A DNA stretch of 64,000 nucleotides, from assembly GCF_003732425.1 (NCBI RefSeq), contig NZ_MOBX01000013.1:744001-808000 (forward strand). Direction: 5' to 3'. Positions 17,643-24,709 of this stretch are shown in pieces (position 1 is the stretch's first letter; the number at the start of each line of letters is the position of its first letter). The notes beneath the pieces were generated by a model that made no database searches, was not told the origin of the DNA, and saw only the letters and a list, made by a program, of their open reading frames with translations. Made by a program: the position numbers and the translations under genes. This stretch comes from Pseudomonas fluorescens (GTDB taxonomy: Bacteria > Pseudomonadota > Gammaproteobacteria > Pseudomonadales > Pseudomonadaceae).

Positions 17643-18692
17643 ATGCTTGTTCAAGCCTACGGTGCCCACGCGGGCGACAAACCCCTTGAGCCGATGCAGA
17701 TCAACCGCCGCGCGCCGGCCGCCCATGATGTGCAGATCGACATCGCGTTCTGTGGCATCTGCCATTCCGACCTGCACCAGGTGCGCGCCGAGTGGGCCGG
17801 TACGCAATTCCCGTGTGTCCCGGGGCACGAAATTGTCGGTCGCGTTTCGGCGGTCGGCGCGCATGTTGCGGACTACAAGGTCGGTGATCTGGTCGGTGTC
17901 GGTTGCATCGTCGACAGCTGCAAACATTGCGATGACTGCGAAAGCGGTCTGGAAAACTATTGCGACGGCATGATCGGCACCTACAACTTCCCGACGCCGG
18001 ATGCACCGGGCTGGACGCTGGGCGGCTACTCGCAAAACATTGTCGTGCATGAACGCTACGTCCTGCGCATCCGTCATCCCGAGGCGCAACTGGCCGCCGT
18101 CGCACCGCTGCTGTGTGCCGGCATCACCACCTACTCGCCGCTGCGCCACTGGAACGCTGGCCCGGGCAAAAAAGTCGGTGTGGTCGGCATCGGCGGCCTC
18201 GGCCACATGGGCATCAAACTGGCCCACGCCCTGGGCGCCCACGTTGTGGCGTTCACCACCTCCGAATCCAAACGCGAAGCGGCCAAAGCGTTGGGTGCCG
18301 ATGAAGTGGTGGTGTCGCGCAATGCCGAAGAAATGGCCGCCCACACCAAGAGTTTCGACCTGATCCTCAACACCGTCGCCGCGCCACACGATCTCGATGA
18401 GTTCCTCGTACTGCTCAAGCGTGATGGTGCGTTGACGCTGGTCGGTGCGCCGGCCACCTCGCACCCGTCGCCGAACGTGTTCAACCTGATCATGAAGCGC
18501 CGCACGATTGCCGGTTCGATGATCGGCGGCATCCCTGAAACCCAGGAGATGCTCGACTTCTGCGCCGAGCACGGCATCGTCTCCGACATCGAACTGATCC
18601 GCGCCGACCAGATCAACGATGCCTACGAACGCATGCTCAAGGGCGATGTGAAATACCGCTTCGTGATCGACAACGCAACGTTGGCGGGCTAA
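17643..18692 (+). CDS. zinc-dependent alcohol dehydrogenase (YahK/CAD type)
   Basis: Encodes 349 residues of the medium-chain dehydrogenase family. Catalytic-zinc ligands are in FCGICHSDLH (near residue 40) and in the GHE motif of VPGHEIVG. The structural-zinc cluster has the pattern C-x2-C-x2-C-x7-C (CKHCDDCES followed by NYC). The cofactor motif GIGGLGHMG lies near residue 180. Members reduce a broad range of aldehydes, usually with NADPH. The start is uncertain: an in-frame ATG 33 nt earlier is possible, but GAGGA sits 8 nt before the chosen one and gives the family's usual length. Confidence 0.88.
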   Translation: MLVQAYGAHAGDKPLEPMQINRRAPAAHDVQIDIAFCGICHSDLHQVRAEWAGTQFPCVPGHEIVGRVSAVGAHVADYKVGDLVGVGCIVDSCKHCDDCESGLENYCDGMIGTYNFPTPDAPGWTLGGYSQNIVVHERYVLRIRHPEAQLAAVAPLLCAGITTYSPLRHWNAGPGKKVGVVGIGGLGHMGIKLAHALGAHVVAFTTSESKREAAKALGADEVVVSRNAEEMAAHTKSFDLILNTVAAPHDLDEFLVLLKRDGALTLVGAPATSHPSPNVFNLIMKRRTIAGSMIGGIPETQEMLDFCAEHGIVSDIELIRADQINDAYERMLKGDVKYRFVIDNATLAG

Positions 18693-18701
18693 GCGCAAAC
18701 G

Positions 18702-18731
18702 GCCGATTGGCAGCCAAGTGTGCCAATCGGC
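18702..18731 (+). terminator. hairpin after the alcohol dehydrogenase gene
   Basis: GCCGATTGGCA and TGCCAATCGGC form a perfect 11-bp stem with an 8-nt loop just after the stop codon. The T run is poor (TATTCAATT), so termination may be inefficient or Rho-assisted. Confidence 0.55.
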
Positions 18732-18837
18732 TATTCAATTCCGTCGCCGGAATTTGACAGGCCCGGCGTTGCTCGCCAGAGTCGCACCCCTTTTTCCTGC
18801 CATCGGGCCGCAGGATTGTGCTGAACAGGGGTTGCCG

Positions 18838-19533
18838 TTGAACGAACAGACATTGTCCATGCGTCTTGAACGCGTGGCCGCTCACGTGCCCGCCGGTGCC
18901 CGGCTGGCGGATATCGGCTCGGATCACGGCTATCTGCCGGTGGCGCTGATGCGTCGTGGTCTGATCACCTCGGCCGTGGCGGGTGAAGTCGCATCGACGC
19001 CGTTCCACGCGGCCGCACGCACTGTGCGCGAAAACGATCTGCAGCAACACATCAGCGTACGCCTGGCTGATGGTCTGGCGGCGATCAAAGCCTGCGACGG
19101 CATCACCGCCATCAGCGTCTGCGGCATGGGCGGCGAAACCATCCGCGACATCCTCGACAGCGGCAAGGCTCACCTGAGCGGCGAGGAACGTCTGATCCTG
19201 CAACCCAACGGCGGCGAACAGCCGTTGCGCCAGTGGCTGATGGACAACGGCTACCGCATCCTCAGTGAAGAAGTGCTGCGGGAAAACCGCTTCGACTACG
19301 AAATCATCGTCGCCGAACGCGCCGAACCGGTGAGCTATACCGACAAGGAGCTGTACTTCGGCCCTTTGCACCTGCAGACCCGCAGCCCCGCATTCCTGAT
19401 CAAGTGGCAGCACAAACTCCGTCATAAGCAAAAGACCCTGAGCCACCTCGCCCGCGTGCAGCACAATCTGCCTGAGCAAAAGCTGCAGGACATCAACCGA
19501 CAAGCGCGCTGGATTAACGAACTGCTGGCCTGA
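18838..19533 (+). CDS. trmK: tRNA (adenine-22-N1)-methyltransferase TrmK
   Basis: Encodes about 231 residues. The SAM-binding motif LADIGSDHGYLPVALM is near residue 23 and the family's VCGMGGETI motif near residue 95. TrmK methylates N1 of A22 in the D loop of class II tRNAs. No typical ATG precedes the domain. I chose a TTG start giving M-NEQTLSMRLERV because CAGGGG precedes it; the ATG seven codons later is the alternative. It is a single gene between unrelated oxidoreductases. Confidence 0.85.
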   Translation: MNEQTLSMRLERVAAHVPAGARLADIGSDHGYLPVALMRRGLITSAVAGEVASTPFHAAARTVRENDLQQHISVRLADGLAAIKACDGITAISVCGMGGETIRDILDSGKAHLSGEERLILQPNGGEQPLRQWLMDNGYRILSEEVLRENRFDYEIIVAERAEPVSYTDKELYFGPLHLQTRSPAFLIKWQHKLRHKQKTLSHLARVQHNLPEQKLQDINRQARWINELLA

Positions 19534-19701
19534 GCGCCAGCGTTTCGCGCGAGGATCACCTGGGTCCTCACGCCCGCATTTGATACACCACATCACAAAT
19601 GATGTACCTCAAGCCCCATTTATCAATTCCCGCCTGCCTCTTAAAGTTCTCTCCAACAGCCGCCCATCACTCCGACGGGCCAGCGACTGGAGATACCCGA
19701 A

Positions 19702-19917
19702 ATGCCTTTCATCAGCGTACGTATCACCCGTGACGGCGTGACCCGCGAGCAGAAAGCCCAGGTCATCAAGGAAATCACCGAAACGATGGAGCGGGTTCTG
19801 CACAAGGATCCGAAACTCACCCACATCGTGATCGAAGAAGTCGACACCGATAACTGGGGTTATGCCGGCATCACCACCACCGAGTATCGCCAGCAGTTGG
19901 CGGACTCGCAGTCATGA
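19702..19917 (+). CDS. 4-oxalocrotonate tautomerase family protein
   Basis: Encodes 71 residues. After Met removal the N-terminal residue is Pro (MPFISVRITRDG), the catalytic base of this superfamily, and the short beta-alpha-beta length is typical. It probably acts as a homohexamer on keto-enol tautomerisation; the true substrate is unknown. Its stop overlaps the start of the DsbA-family gene by 4 nt (ATGA), showing translational coupling. Confidence 0.9.
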   Translation: MPFISVRITRDGVTREQKAQVIKEITETMERVLHKDPKLTHIVIEEVDTDNWGYAGITTTEYRQQLADSQS

Positions 19918-20570
19918 GCCGGGCCGTGAAAATCGATTTCGTCTCAGATGTCGTTTGCCCTTGGTGCGCATTGGGCGCCACCGCTCTGGAGCAAGCGATC
20001 GAGAATCTGGCGGGCGAAGTCGACGTGGAGTTGACCTACAAACCGTTCGAGCTGAATCCCGACATGCCCGCCGCAGGTGAAAACGCCATCGAGCACATGA
20101 TGCGCAAATACGGGCGCACTGCCGAGCAAGTGGCGGACCGCAACGCGATGATTATCGAGCGCGGTGAGCAGATCGGCTTTCATTTCGACCTGGAAAAACG
20201 CAGCCATTTCCACAACACCTTCGATGCTCATCGATTGCTGTTCTGGGCCGCCACACAAGGACGTCAGCGTGAGCTGAAGCAAGCCTTGCTCAAGGCCTAC
20301 TTCACGGACGGCAAGAACCCGAATGACCACGCCACGCTGGTGATGCTGGCAGAAGCCGTCGGGCTCGATGGTCCGCGTGCGCAAGAGGTTCTGGCCAACG
20401 CTGAGTTCAGCCAGGCCGTACGCGAACTTGAACGGTTTTATCAGCAACGCGGCATCGATTCGGTTCCGGCCATGGTGATCGATGACAGACAGGTCATCCC
20501 CGGTTCCCAGTCCATTGCTTATTACGAGCAAGCATTACGTCAGGCAGCGCAGCTCCCGGCTCACGCCTGA
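19914..20570 (+). CDS. DsbA family oxidoreductase, FrnE-like
   Basis: Encodes 218 residues with a thioredoxin-fold active site Cys15-Pro-Trp-Cys18 and no signal peptide, so it is cytoplasmic, unlike periplasmic DsbA. The FrnE/2-hydroxychromene isomerase-like subgroup fits (FELNPDMPAAGEN near residue 45; cis-Pro region VPAMVID near residue 185). Such proteins act in oxidative-stress defence or in glutathione- or thiol-linked chemistry. It sits between the coupled tautomerase gene and an SDR gene, in a likely operon of small-molecule redox enzymes. Confidence 0.88.
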   Translation: MSRAVKIDFVSDVVCPWCALGATALEQAIENLAGEVDVELTYKPFELNPDMPAAGENAIEHMMRKYGRTAEQVADRNAMIIERGEQIGFHFDLEKRSHFHNTFDAHRLLFWAATQGRQRELKQALLKAYFTDGKNPNDHATLVMLAEAVGLDGPRAQEVLANAEFSQAVRELERFYQQRGIDSVPAMVIDDRQVIPGSQSIAYYEQALRQAAQLPAHA

Positions 20571-20618
20571 CCCGCGAAATCCGCTTTTTCAACCATCCAG
20601 ATTGCATGAGGAAACATC

Positions 20619-21329
20619 ATGAGCACGTCCAACAAAGTTGTTGTGATTACCGGTGCCTCGCAAGGCATTGGCGCAGGCCTGGTCAAGGGTTTCCGCGAGC
20701 GCGGCTATCAGGTTGTCGCGACGTCCCGCTCGATCAAACCGTCTACTGACCCGGATATTCTCGCCGTCGCCGGTGACATCGCCGACCCGCAGACCGCCGA
20801 GCGCGTGATCCGCGAAGCCGTCGCACGTTTCGGACGTATCGACACGCTGGTGAACAACGCCGGGATATTCGTCGCCAAGCCTTTCACCGAATACAGCAAG
20901 GAAGACTACGCCCAAGTCGTTGCCACCAACATGAGCGGCTTCTTCCATATCTCGCAACTGGCGATTACCGAAATGGAGAAAAACGCCAGCGGCCACATCG
21001 TCAGCGTTACCACCAGTCTGGTTGATCACGCAATTGACGGCGTACCGTCAGTGCTCGCGTCGCTGACCAAGGGTGGCATCAACGCGGCGACCAAATCCCT
21101 CGCCATCGAGTACGCCAAACGCGGTATTCGGGTCAACGCGGTATCGCCCGGCATCATCAAAACACCGATGCACGGAGAAGAGACGCACGCCGCCCTCGGC
21201 AGCCTGCACCCGGTCGGCCATATGGGTGAGATCGATGACATCGTGCAAGCGATTCTCTACCTGGATAGCGCGAACTTCGTCACTGGCGAAATCCTCCATG
21301 TCGACGGTGGTCAAAGCGCTGGCCATTGA
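20619..21329 (+). CDS. SDR family protein lacking the usual catalytic tyrosine
   Basis: Encodes 236 residues with TGASQGIG at residues 12-19, NNAGIF near residue 85 and a C-terminal ILHVDGGQSAGH. At the YxxxK site the sequence is VLASLTKGG: Lys151 is present but position 147 is Ala, so the usual catalytic Tyr is absent. I recall the same ALASLTKGG pattern in related proteobacterial proteins, so this seems a subfamily trait rather than decay. Activity may use another residue or differ. It lies 48 nt after the DsbA-family gene. Confidence 0.85.
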   Translation: MSTSNKVVVITGASQGIGAGLVKGFRERGYQVVATSRSIKPSTDPDILAVAGDIADPQTAERVIREAVARFGRIDTLVNNAGIFVAKPFTEYSKEDYAQVVATNMSGFFHISQLAITEMEKNASGHIVSVTTSLVDHAIDGVPSVLASLTKGGINAATKSLAIEYAKRGIRVNAVSPGIIKTPMHGEETHAALGSLHPVGHMGEIDDIVQAILYLDSANFVTGEILHVDGGQSAGH

Positions 21330-21422
21330 TACCACCCTGCTGCGCCGCCGGTATGTACCGGCGGTGTCGCTTCATGAGATAAGCCTGAGAATGGACCGTC
21401 AGTTGATTCCCGGTGTACTCAC

Positions 21423-22346
21423 ATGAAGCGCCACTTTGATGATTTGCAATTAGGCAGTATCGAACTCTTTTGCCTCGCCGCTGAAGCGGGCAGTTTCACT
21501 GCCGCCGCCCAACTCGCAGGGGTTACACCCGCCGCCGTGAGCCGCTCGATTCTTCGTCTCGAAAAGCGCTTGGGTTCACGCCTGTTTGCCCGCACCACCC
21601 GTAGCATTCGCTTGACCGAGGCCGGCAGGAACTTTTTCCTGCAGTGCAGCCAGGCCCTGACCCAACTGGTCGAAGCACAACAAGAGATCATGGGCGCACA
21701 GACGTCACCGTCCGGTCAGTTGCGCATCAGCCTCCCCACCACTTACGGGCATCACCGCATCCTGCCGCTGCTACCGAGATTCCGCGCGCTCTACCCCGAC
21801 GTGACTGTCGACATCCACTTGGGCAACCGCAATATCGACTTCGTCGGCGAAGGTTACGATCTGGCAATCCGTGTCCGCGCCCAACCGGACTCGACCATGG
21901 TCGCGCGTCTGTTGGAGGATGCAAAACTGGTGGTGGTCGCCTCCCCCGAGTACCTGAAACAGGCGGGAACACCAAAGACGCTGGAAGATCTGCGGCAACA
22001 CGAATGCATTCAGTTTGAGCTGCCCAGCAGCGGGCGGCGGATCTCCTGGCTGTTCCAGGAAAACGGCCAGGATCGTGAAGTGATTTCCGACGGCGGCTAC
22101 TCCTGCTCCGATGATGTGCTCGGTGGCGTGACCCTGGCCAAGCATGGCGCCGGGGTCTTTCAGACCTACAAATTCATCGTTGAAAAAGAGCTGGCCGATG
22201 GCAGCCTCGTCGAAGTGCTCCAGCCGTACGCCGGGCGCTCGCGACCTTACACCTTGCTGTACCCGCACGGCCGGTATGTGCCGCAACGGGTCAGGGCTTT
22301 TGTTGATTTTCTGCTGCAGTTTCGTGATGAGTGGGCGCAGGTTTAG
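21423..22346 (+). CDS. LysR family transcriptional regulator
   Basis: Encodes 307 residues. The N-terminal winged helix covers residues 8-66 (GSFTAAAQLAGVTPAAVSRSILRLEKRLGSRLF), followed by an effector domain with the S-G-x-L-R-I-S linker at residue 98. It begins about 95 nt after the SDR gene on the same strand, so it may be part of the same unit or may control it. The CrgA/AaeR-like subgroup is common for repressors of redox enzymes. The effector is unknown. Confidence 0.88.
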   Translation: MKRHFDDLQLGSIELFCLAAEAGSFTAAAQLAGVTPAAVSRSILRLEKRLGSRLFARTTRSIRLTEAGRNFFLQCSQALTQLVEAQQEIMGAQTSPSGQLRISLPTTYGHHRILPLLPRFRALYPDVTVDIHLGNRNIDFVGEGYDLAIRVRAQPDSTMVARLLEDAKLVVVASPEYLKQAGTPKTLEDLRQHECIQFELPSSGRRISWLFQENGQDREVISDGGYSCSDDVLGGVTLAKHGAGVFQTYKFIVEKELADGSLVEVLQPYAGRSRPYTLLYPHGRYVPQRVRAFVDFLLQFRDEWAQV

Positions 22347-22353
22347 TGCTGAA

Positions 22354-22400
22354 CAAGGGATAAATCGGTTGAAAGGCGTTTCACCATCATCCGGAACAGG
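22354..22400. repeat. orphan copy of the YcaC-type promoter element
   Basis: GGGATAAATCGGTTGAAAGG followed by CGTTTCACC repeats sequences found upstream of both YcaC-type genes. The nearly perfect palindrome TGAAAGGCGTTTCA is at 22370-22383. Here no gene of that family follows on the expected side; it may be a remnant or may now serve the Fic pair. Confidence 0.5.
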
Positions 22401-22489
22401 ACCTTGTTCGCGCTGACAGCCGGGCGCTGCTGGAAAATTTACAGGGCCGGCGCCATGCTATGCTTCGAAAGAGAAAACGAGGGGTTCAT

Positions 22490-22753
22490 ATGACGGGTTC
22501 AGCCACTGGCGGCGTTGCGAGCGAAGTCCGCAAACTCGCCCAAAAGCATAAGGTTACCGCTGAGCGTGACAGCATGAGCTGCATGGCAGCGACCATTACT
22601 CGCCTGGCAGGTGATGCTGTCGAGCTGGATGGCATTGAGCAATTGCTCGTCAATCTCAAGCGTAAAGGTGTACTGAACAAAGCAGAAATCATGGCCCTGC
22701 AAGGACGCTACCTTCAAGAAAAAAGGCGTTGCAAGAGGCAGCTTAGCGCATGA
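22490..22753 (+). CDS. small protein coupled to Fic, putative antitoxin
   Basis: Encodes 87 residues, basic at the C-terminus, from an ATG 5 nt after GAGGGG. It overlaps the fic start by 4 nt (ATGA), the usual coupling in antitoxin-toxin pairs such as VbhA-VbhT. The sequence does not contain the class I inhibitory motif (S/T-x-x-x-E-G/N), so the antitoxin role is inferred only from size and position. It could instead be a different kind of Fic partner. Confidence 0.7.
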   Translation: MTGSATGGVASEVRKLAQKHKVTAERDSMSCMAATITRLAGDAVELDGIEQLLVNLKRKGVLNKAEIMALQGRYLQEKRRCKRQLSA

Positions 22754-23487
22754 CTTTCGACCCCTTCGGCGATTTCGAGACTGAAGGTTATCTTCAAAAC
22801 TCGCTCAAACTGAAAGACCCCCTTGAAGTCAAAGAGTCCGAACACCTCTCCTTCGAAGCCAGTATCGAAGATGCCCTTGCTTATCTCGCCAAGAAAAAAC
22901 CCATCGACTACAAAGCTGTCCTAAAGACCCACGAAATACTGTTCTCCGGTTTTTATCCGTGGGCAGGAAAAGACAGAAATGAACTGGTCCCCCACCTCGC
23001 AGTTTTCAAAGGGTCGAAAGATGATCCGCATCACACGATATTCGAACGTCCTGACCTGATCAAAAGATCCGTCGAATACGCCTTTGAACTCGCAGCAAAT
23101 AAAAAACGCTTTCGTCAGCGCCCCGGCGAAGTAATGGGCCAGTTGGCGTCCGCCCACCCGTTTCTGGATGGCAATGGCCGCACAATCCTGCTCATCTACA
23201 TGGAATTGAGCTATCGGACCCGGTTCGCCATTGACTGGTCAAAAACCAATAAAGACGATTACTTGCGAGCACTTGCCGACGAGATTCGAGATCCTTTCAA
23301 AGGCCATCTGGACGATTATCTGACCCCCTTCGTCATCGACATCTCCAGTCGCGATGAATGGCCGGCAATGATTGGCGGGATAAAGGGTCTGGACGGACTC
23401 GACAAGGAAGGGATTACGTATAAGAGCCTGGATGATCCTGAGGTCCAGCGACTTTATAAAGCGTATCGAGCAATGCCCCTTGAATGA
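22750..23487 (+). CDS. Fic/DOC family protein with altered active-site motif
   Basis: Encodes 245 residues. The Fic core motif begins at His136: HPFLDGNGRTIL. The catalytic His and the GNGR anion loop are intact, but the final Arg of the consensus HxFx(D/E)GNGRxxR is Leu147. Fic enzymes transfer AMP or other nucleotide moieties to Ser/Thr/Tyr of target proteins; loss of the last Arg, which contacts the nucleotide phosphates, may lower or change activity. The flap region GKDRNELVPHLAVFKG near residue 75 is typical. It is translationally coupled to the small upstream gene and followed by a bidirectional terminator. Confidence 0.85.
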   Translation: MTFDPFGDFETEGYLQNSLKLKDPLEVKESEHLSFEASIEDALAYLAKKKPIDYKAVLKTHEILFSGFYPWAGKDRNELVPHLAVFKGSKDDPHHTIFERPDLIKRSVEYAFELAANKKRFRQRPGEVMGQLASAHPFLDGNGRTILLIYMELSYRTRFAIDWSKTNKDDYLRALADEIRDPFKGHLDDYLTPFVIDISSRDEWPAMIGGIKGLDGLDKEGITYKSLDDPEVQRLYKAYRAMPLE

Positions 23488-23542
23488 TCAACGCGCTCCT
23501 TGGCGTAGCTGTTGAAATCCGGGTTCTGGCTTCACAACAAAC

Positions 23543-23570
23543 AAAAGCCTGCTTTTCAGGGCAGGCTTTT
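23543..23570. terminator. bidirectional terminator between fic and the YcaC-type gene
   Basis: AAAAGCCTGC and GCAGGCTTTT form a 10-bp stem with an 8-nt loop and flanking A/T runs. It has the same stem sequence as the terminators at 16.5 and 38.5 kb. Confidence 0.8.
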
Positions 23571-23587
23571 CGTTTGCATTACGCGGC

Positions 23588-24220
23588 TTACTTCTGCTGA
23601 GCGGTCAGCGCCGAGTAGCTGTTCATCAGGTTGCGATAGTTGGGGATGCGCTGCGACAGCAGATTGCCCAAGCCTTCAATGTCGTTGCGCCAGTCGCGGT
23701 GCAGCTCACACGCCACCGAGAACCAGTTCATCATCTGCGCACCGGCCTGAGTCATGCGGCTCCATGCGGCTTGTTGCACCGTGGTATTGAAAGTGCCGGA
23801 AGCGTCGGTCACTACAAACACATCAAACCCTTCTGCCAGCGCCGACAAGGTCGGGAACGCTACGCAGACATCCGTGACCACACCGGCAATGATGATCTGC
23901 TTGCGGCCAGTAGCCTTGATCGCTTTGACGAAGTCTTCGTTGTCCCAGGCGTTGATCTGGCCTGGACGAGCGATGTACGGCGCGTCCGGGAACATCTCTT
24001 TCAATTCCGGCACCAACGGGCCGTTCGGGCCTTGTTCGAAACTGGTGGTGAGGATGGTCGGCAGTTCGAAGAACTTGGCCAGATCGGCCAGGGCCAGCAC
24101 GTTGTTCTTGAACTCGTTTGGCGAGAAGTCCTGCACCAGGGAAATCAGACCGGTTTGATGGTCGACCAGCAGCACGATGGCGTCGTCTTTGTTGAGGCGG
24201 TTGTAGGTTGGAGTGGTCAT
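23588..24220 (-). CDS. ycaC: isochorismatase-family hydrolase YcaC, copy 1
   Basis: Encodes 210 residues. Family features: catalytic Asp near residue 20 in LLVDHQTGL, Lys in ATGRKQIIIAG near residue 109, and nucleophile Cys118 in GVVTDVCV after the cis-peptide. YcaC-type enzymes form octamers or larger rings and hydrolyse an amide or related small molecule; the physiological substrate is not established. The protein differs from the copy at 38.5 kb in one residue (Ser60 here, Cys there). Upstream DNA of about 100 nt and the terminator are also shared between the copies. Confidence 0.9.
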   Translation of the reverse strand: MTTPTYNRLNKDDAIVLLVDHQTGLISLVQDFSPNEFKNNVLALADLAKFFELPTILTTSFEQGPNGPLVPELKEMFPDAPYIARPGQINAWDNEDFVKAIKATGRKQIIIAGVVTDVCVAFPTLSALAEGFDVFVVTDASGTFNTTVQQAAWSRMTQAGAQMMNWFSVACELHRDWRNDIEGLGNLLSQRIPNYRNLMNSYSALTAQQK

Positions 24221-24293
24221 GGTGGGCGTCCCTTTTCAATGTTGGATTTGTTGTTGCGTTCAAGTTGGGTACAGATTACTGACGCACAGGAAC

Positions 24294-24329
24294 GGGATAA
24301 ATCGGCTGAAAGGCGTTTATCCGTCAACT
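24294..24329 (-). promoter_or_regulatory. promoter element of YcaC copy 1
   Basis: GGGATAAATCGGCTGAAAGG continues with CGTTTATCC, the imperfect version of the palindromic motif found complete before copy 2. It lies about 75-110 nt upstream of the start codon, where an activator or repressor would act. Confidence 0.5.
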
Positions 24330-24354
24330 CAAAAGGGACAATCTCTGGCGACCA

Positions 24355-24450
24355 CGATCGCGCCACCTCGCCCACCGACCGCGTGCTGTTGAGCAGGAAA
24401 TCGCGCGCCGCGTGCATCCTGCGCTCGAGCACCCGCTCACTAACGGGCAT
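24355..24450 (-). pseudogene. fragment of an AraC-type regulator
   Basis: The translation PVSERVLERRMHAARDFLL then NSTRSVGEVARS is a recognisable piece of an AraC helix-turn-helix domain. It breaks off after the second helix and lacks both the sensor and the C-terminal end. It lies upstream of the YcaC-type gene in the same direction, so a regulator gene may once have preceded that gene and been deleted by insertion of the neighbouring repeat. Confidence 0.6.
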
Positions 24451-24465
24451 GTGCCGAAGCAGGCG

Positions 24466-24684
24466 CCCTCACCCTAGCCCTCTCCGTCAGGAGAGGGGAC
24501 CGATTGGGGGATATTGGCGATGAACGCCGACGTGCAATAGCGCCTGTGAATCCATGACCGCCAAGCATTGCGGATGAACCCGTAATCGACGCGATCTGTC
24601 AGGTCGATGCATAACCCAAGACATCTCGGTCGGCACCCTCTCCCTCCGGGCGGTCCGACGTTTCGGGAGGGTTGGGGTGAGGGG
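24466..24684. repeat. MITE/REPIN-like element, copy 2
   Basis: Begins CCCTCACCCTAGCCCTCTCC and ends GGGAGGGTTGGGGTGAGGG, clear terminal inverted repeats, with inner GGAGAGGGGACCGA and ACCCTCTCCCTCC segments. The core differs from copies 3 and 4. No coding capacity. It separates the AraC remnant from the end of the TonB receptor gene. Confidence 0.65.
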
Positions 24685-24709
24685 CCGCCGTTGCAGCGTC
24701 GAACTCGGC

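Noticed and set aside
22490..22753. Naming the small Fic partner a class I FicA/VbhA antitoxin
   Set aside because: The S/T-x-x-x-E-G/N motif is missing; only context supports an antitoxin role.
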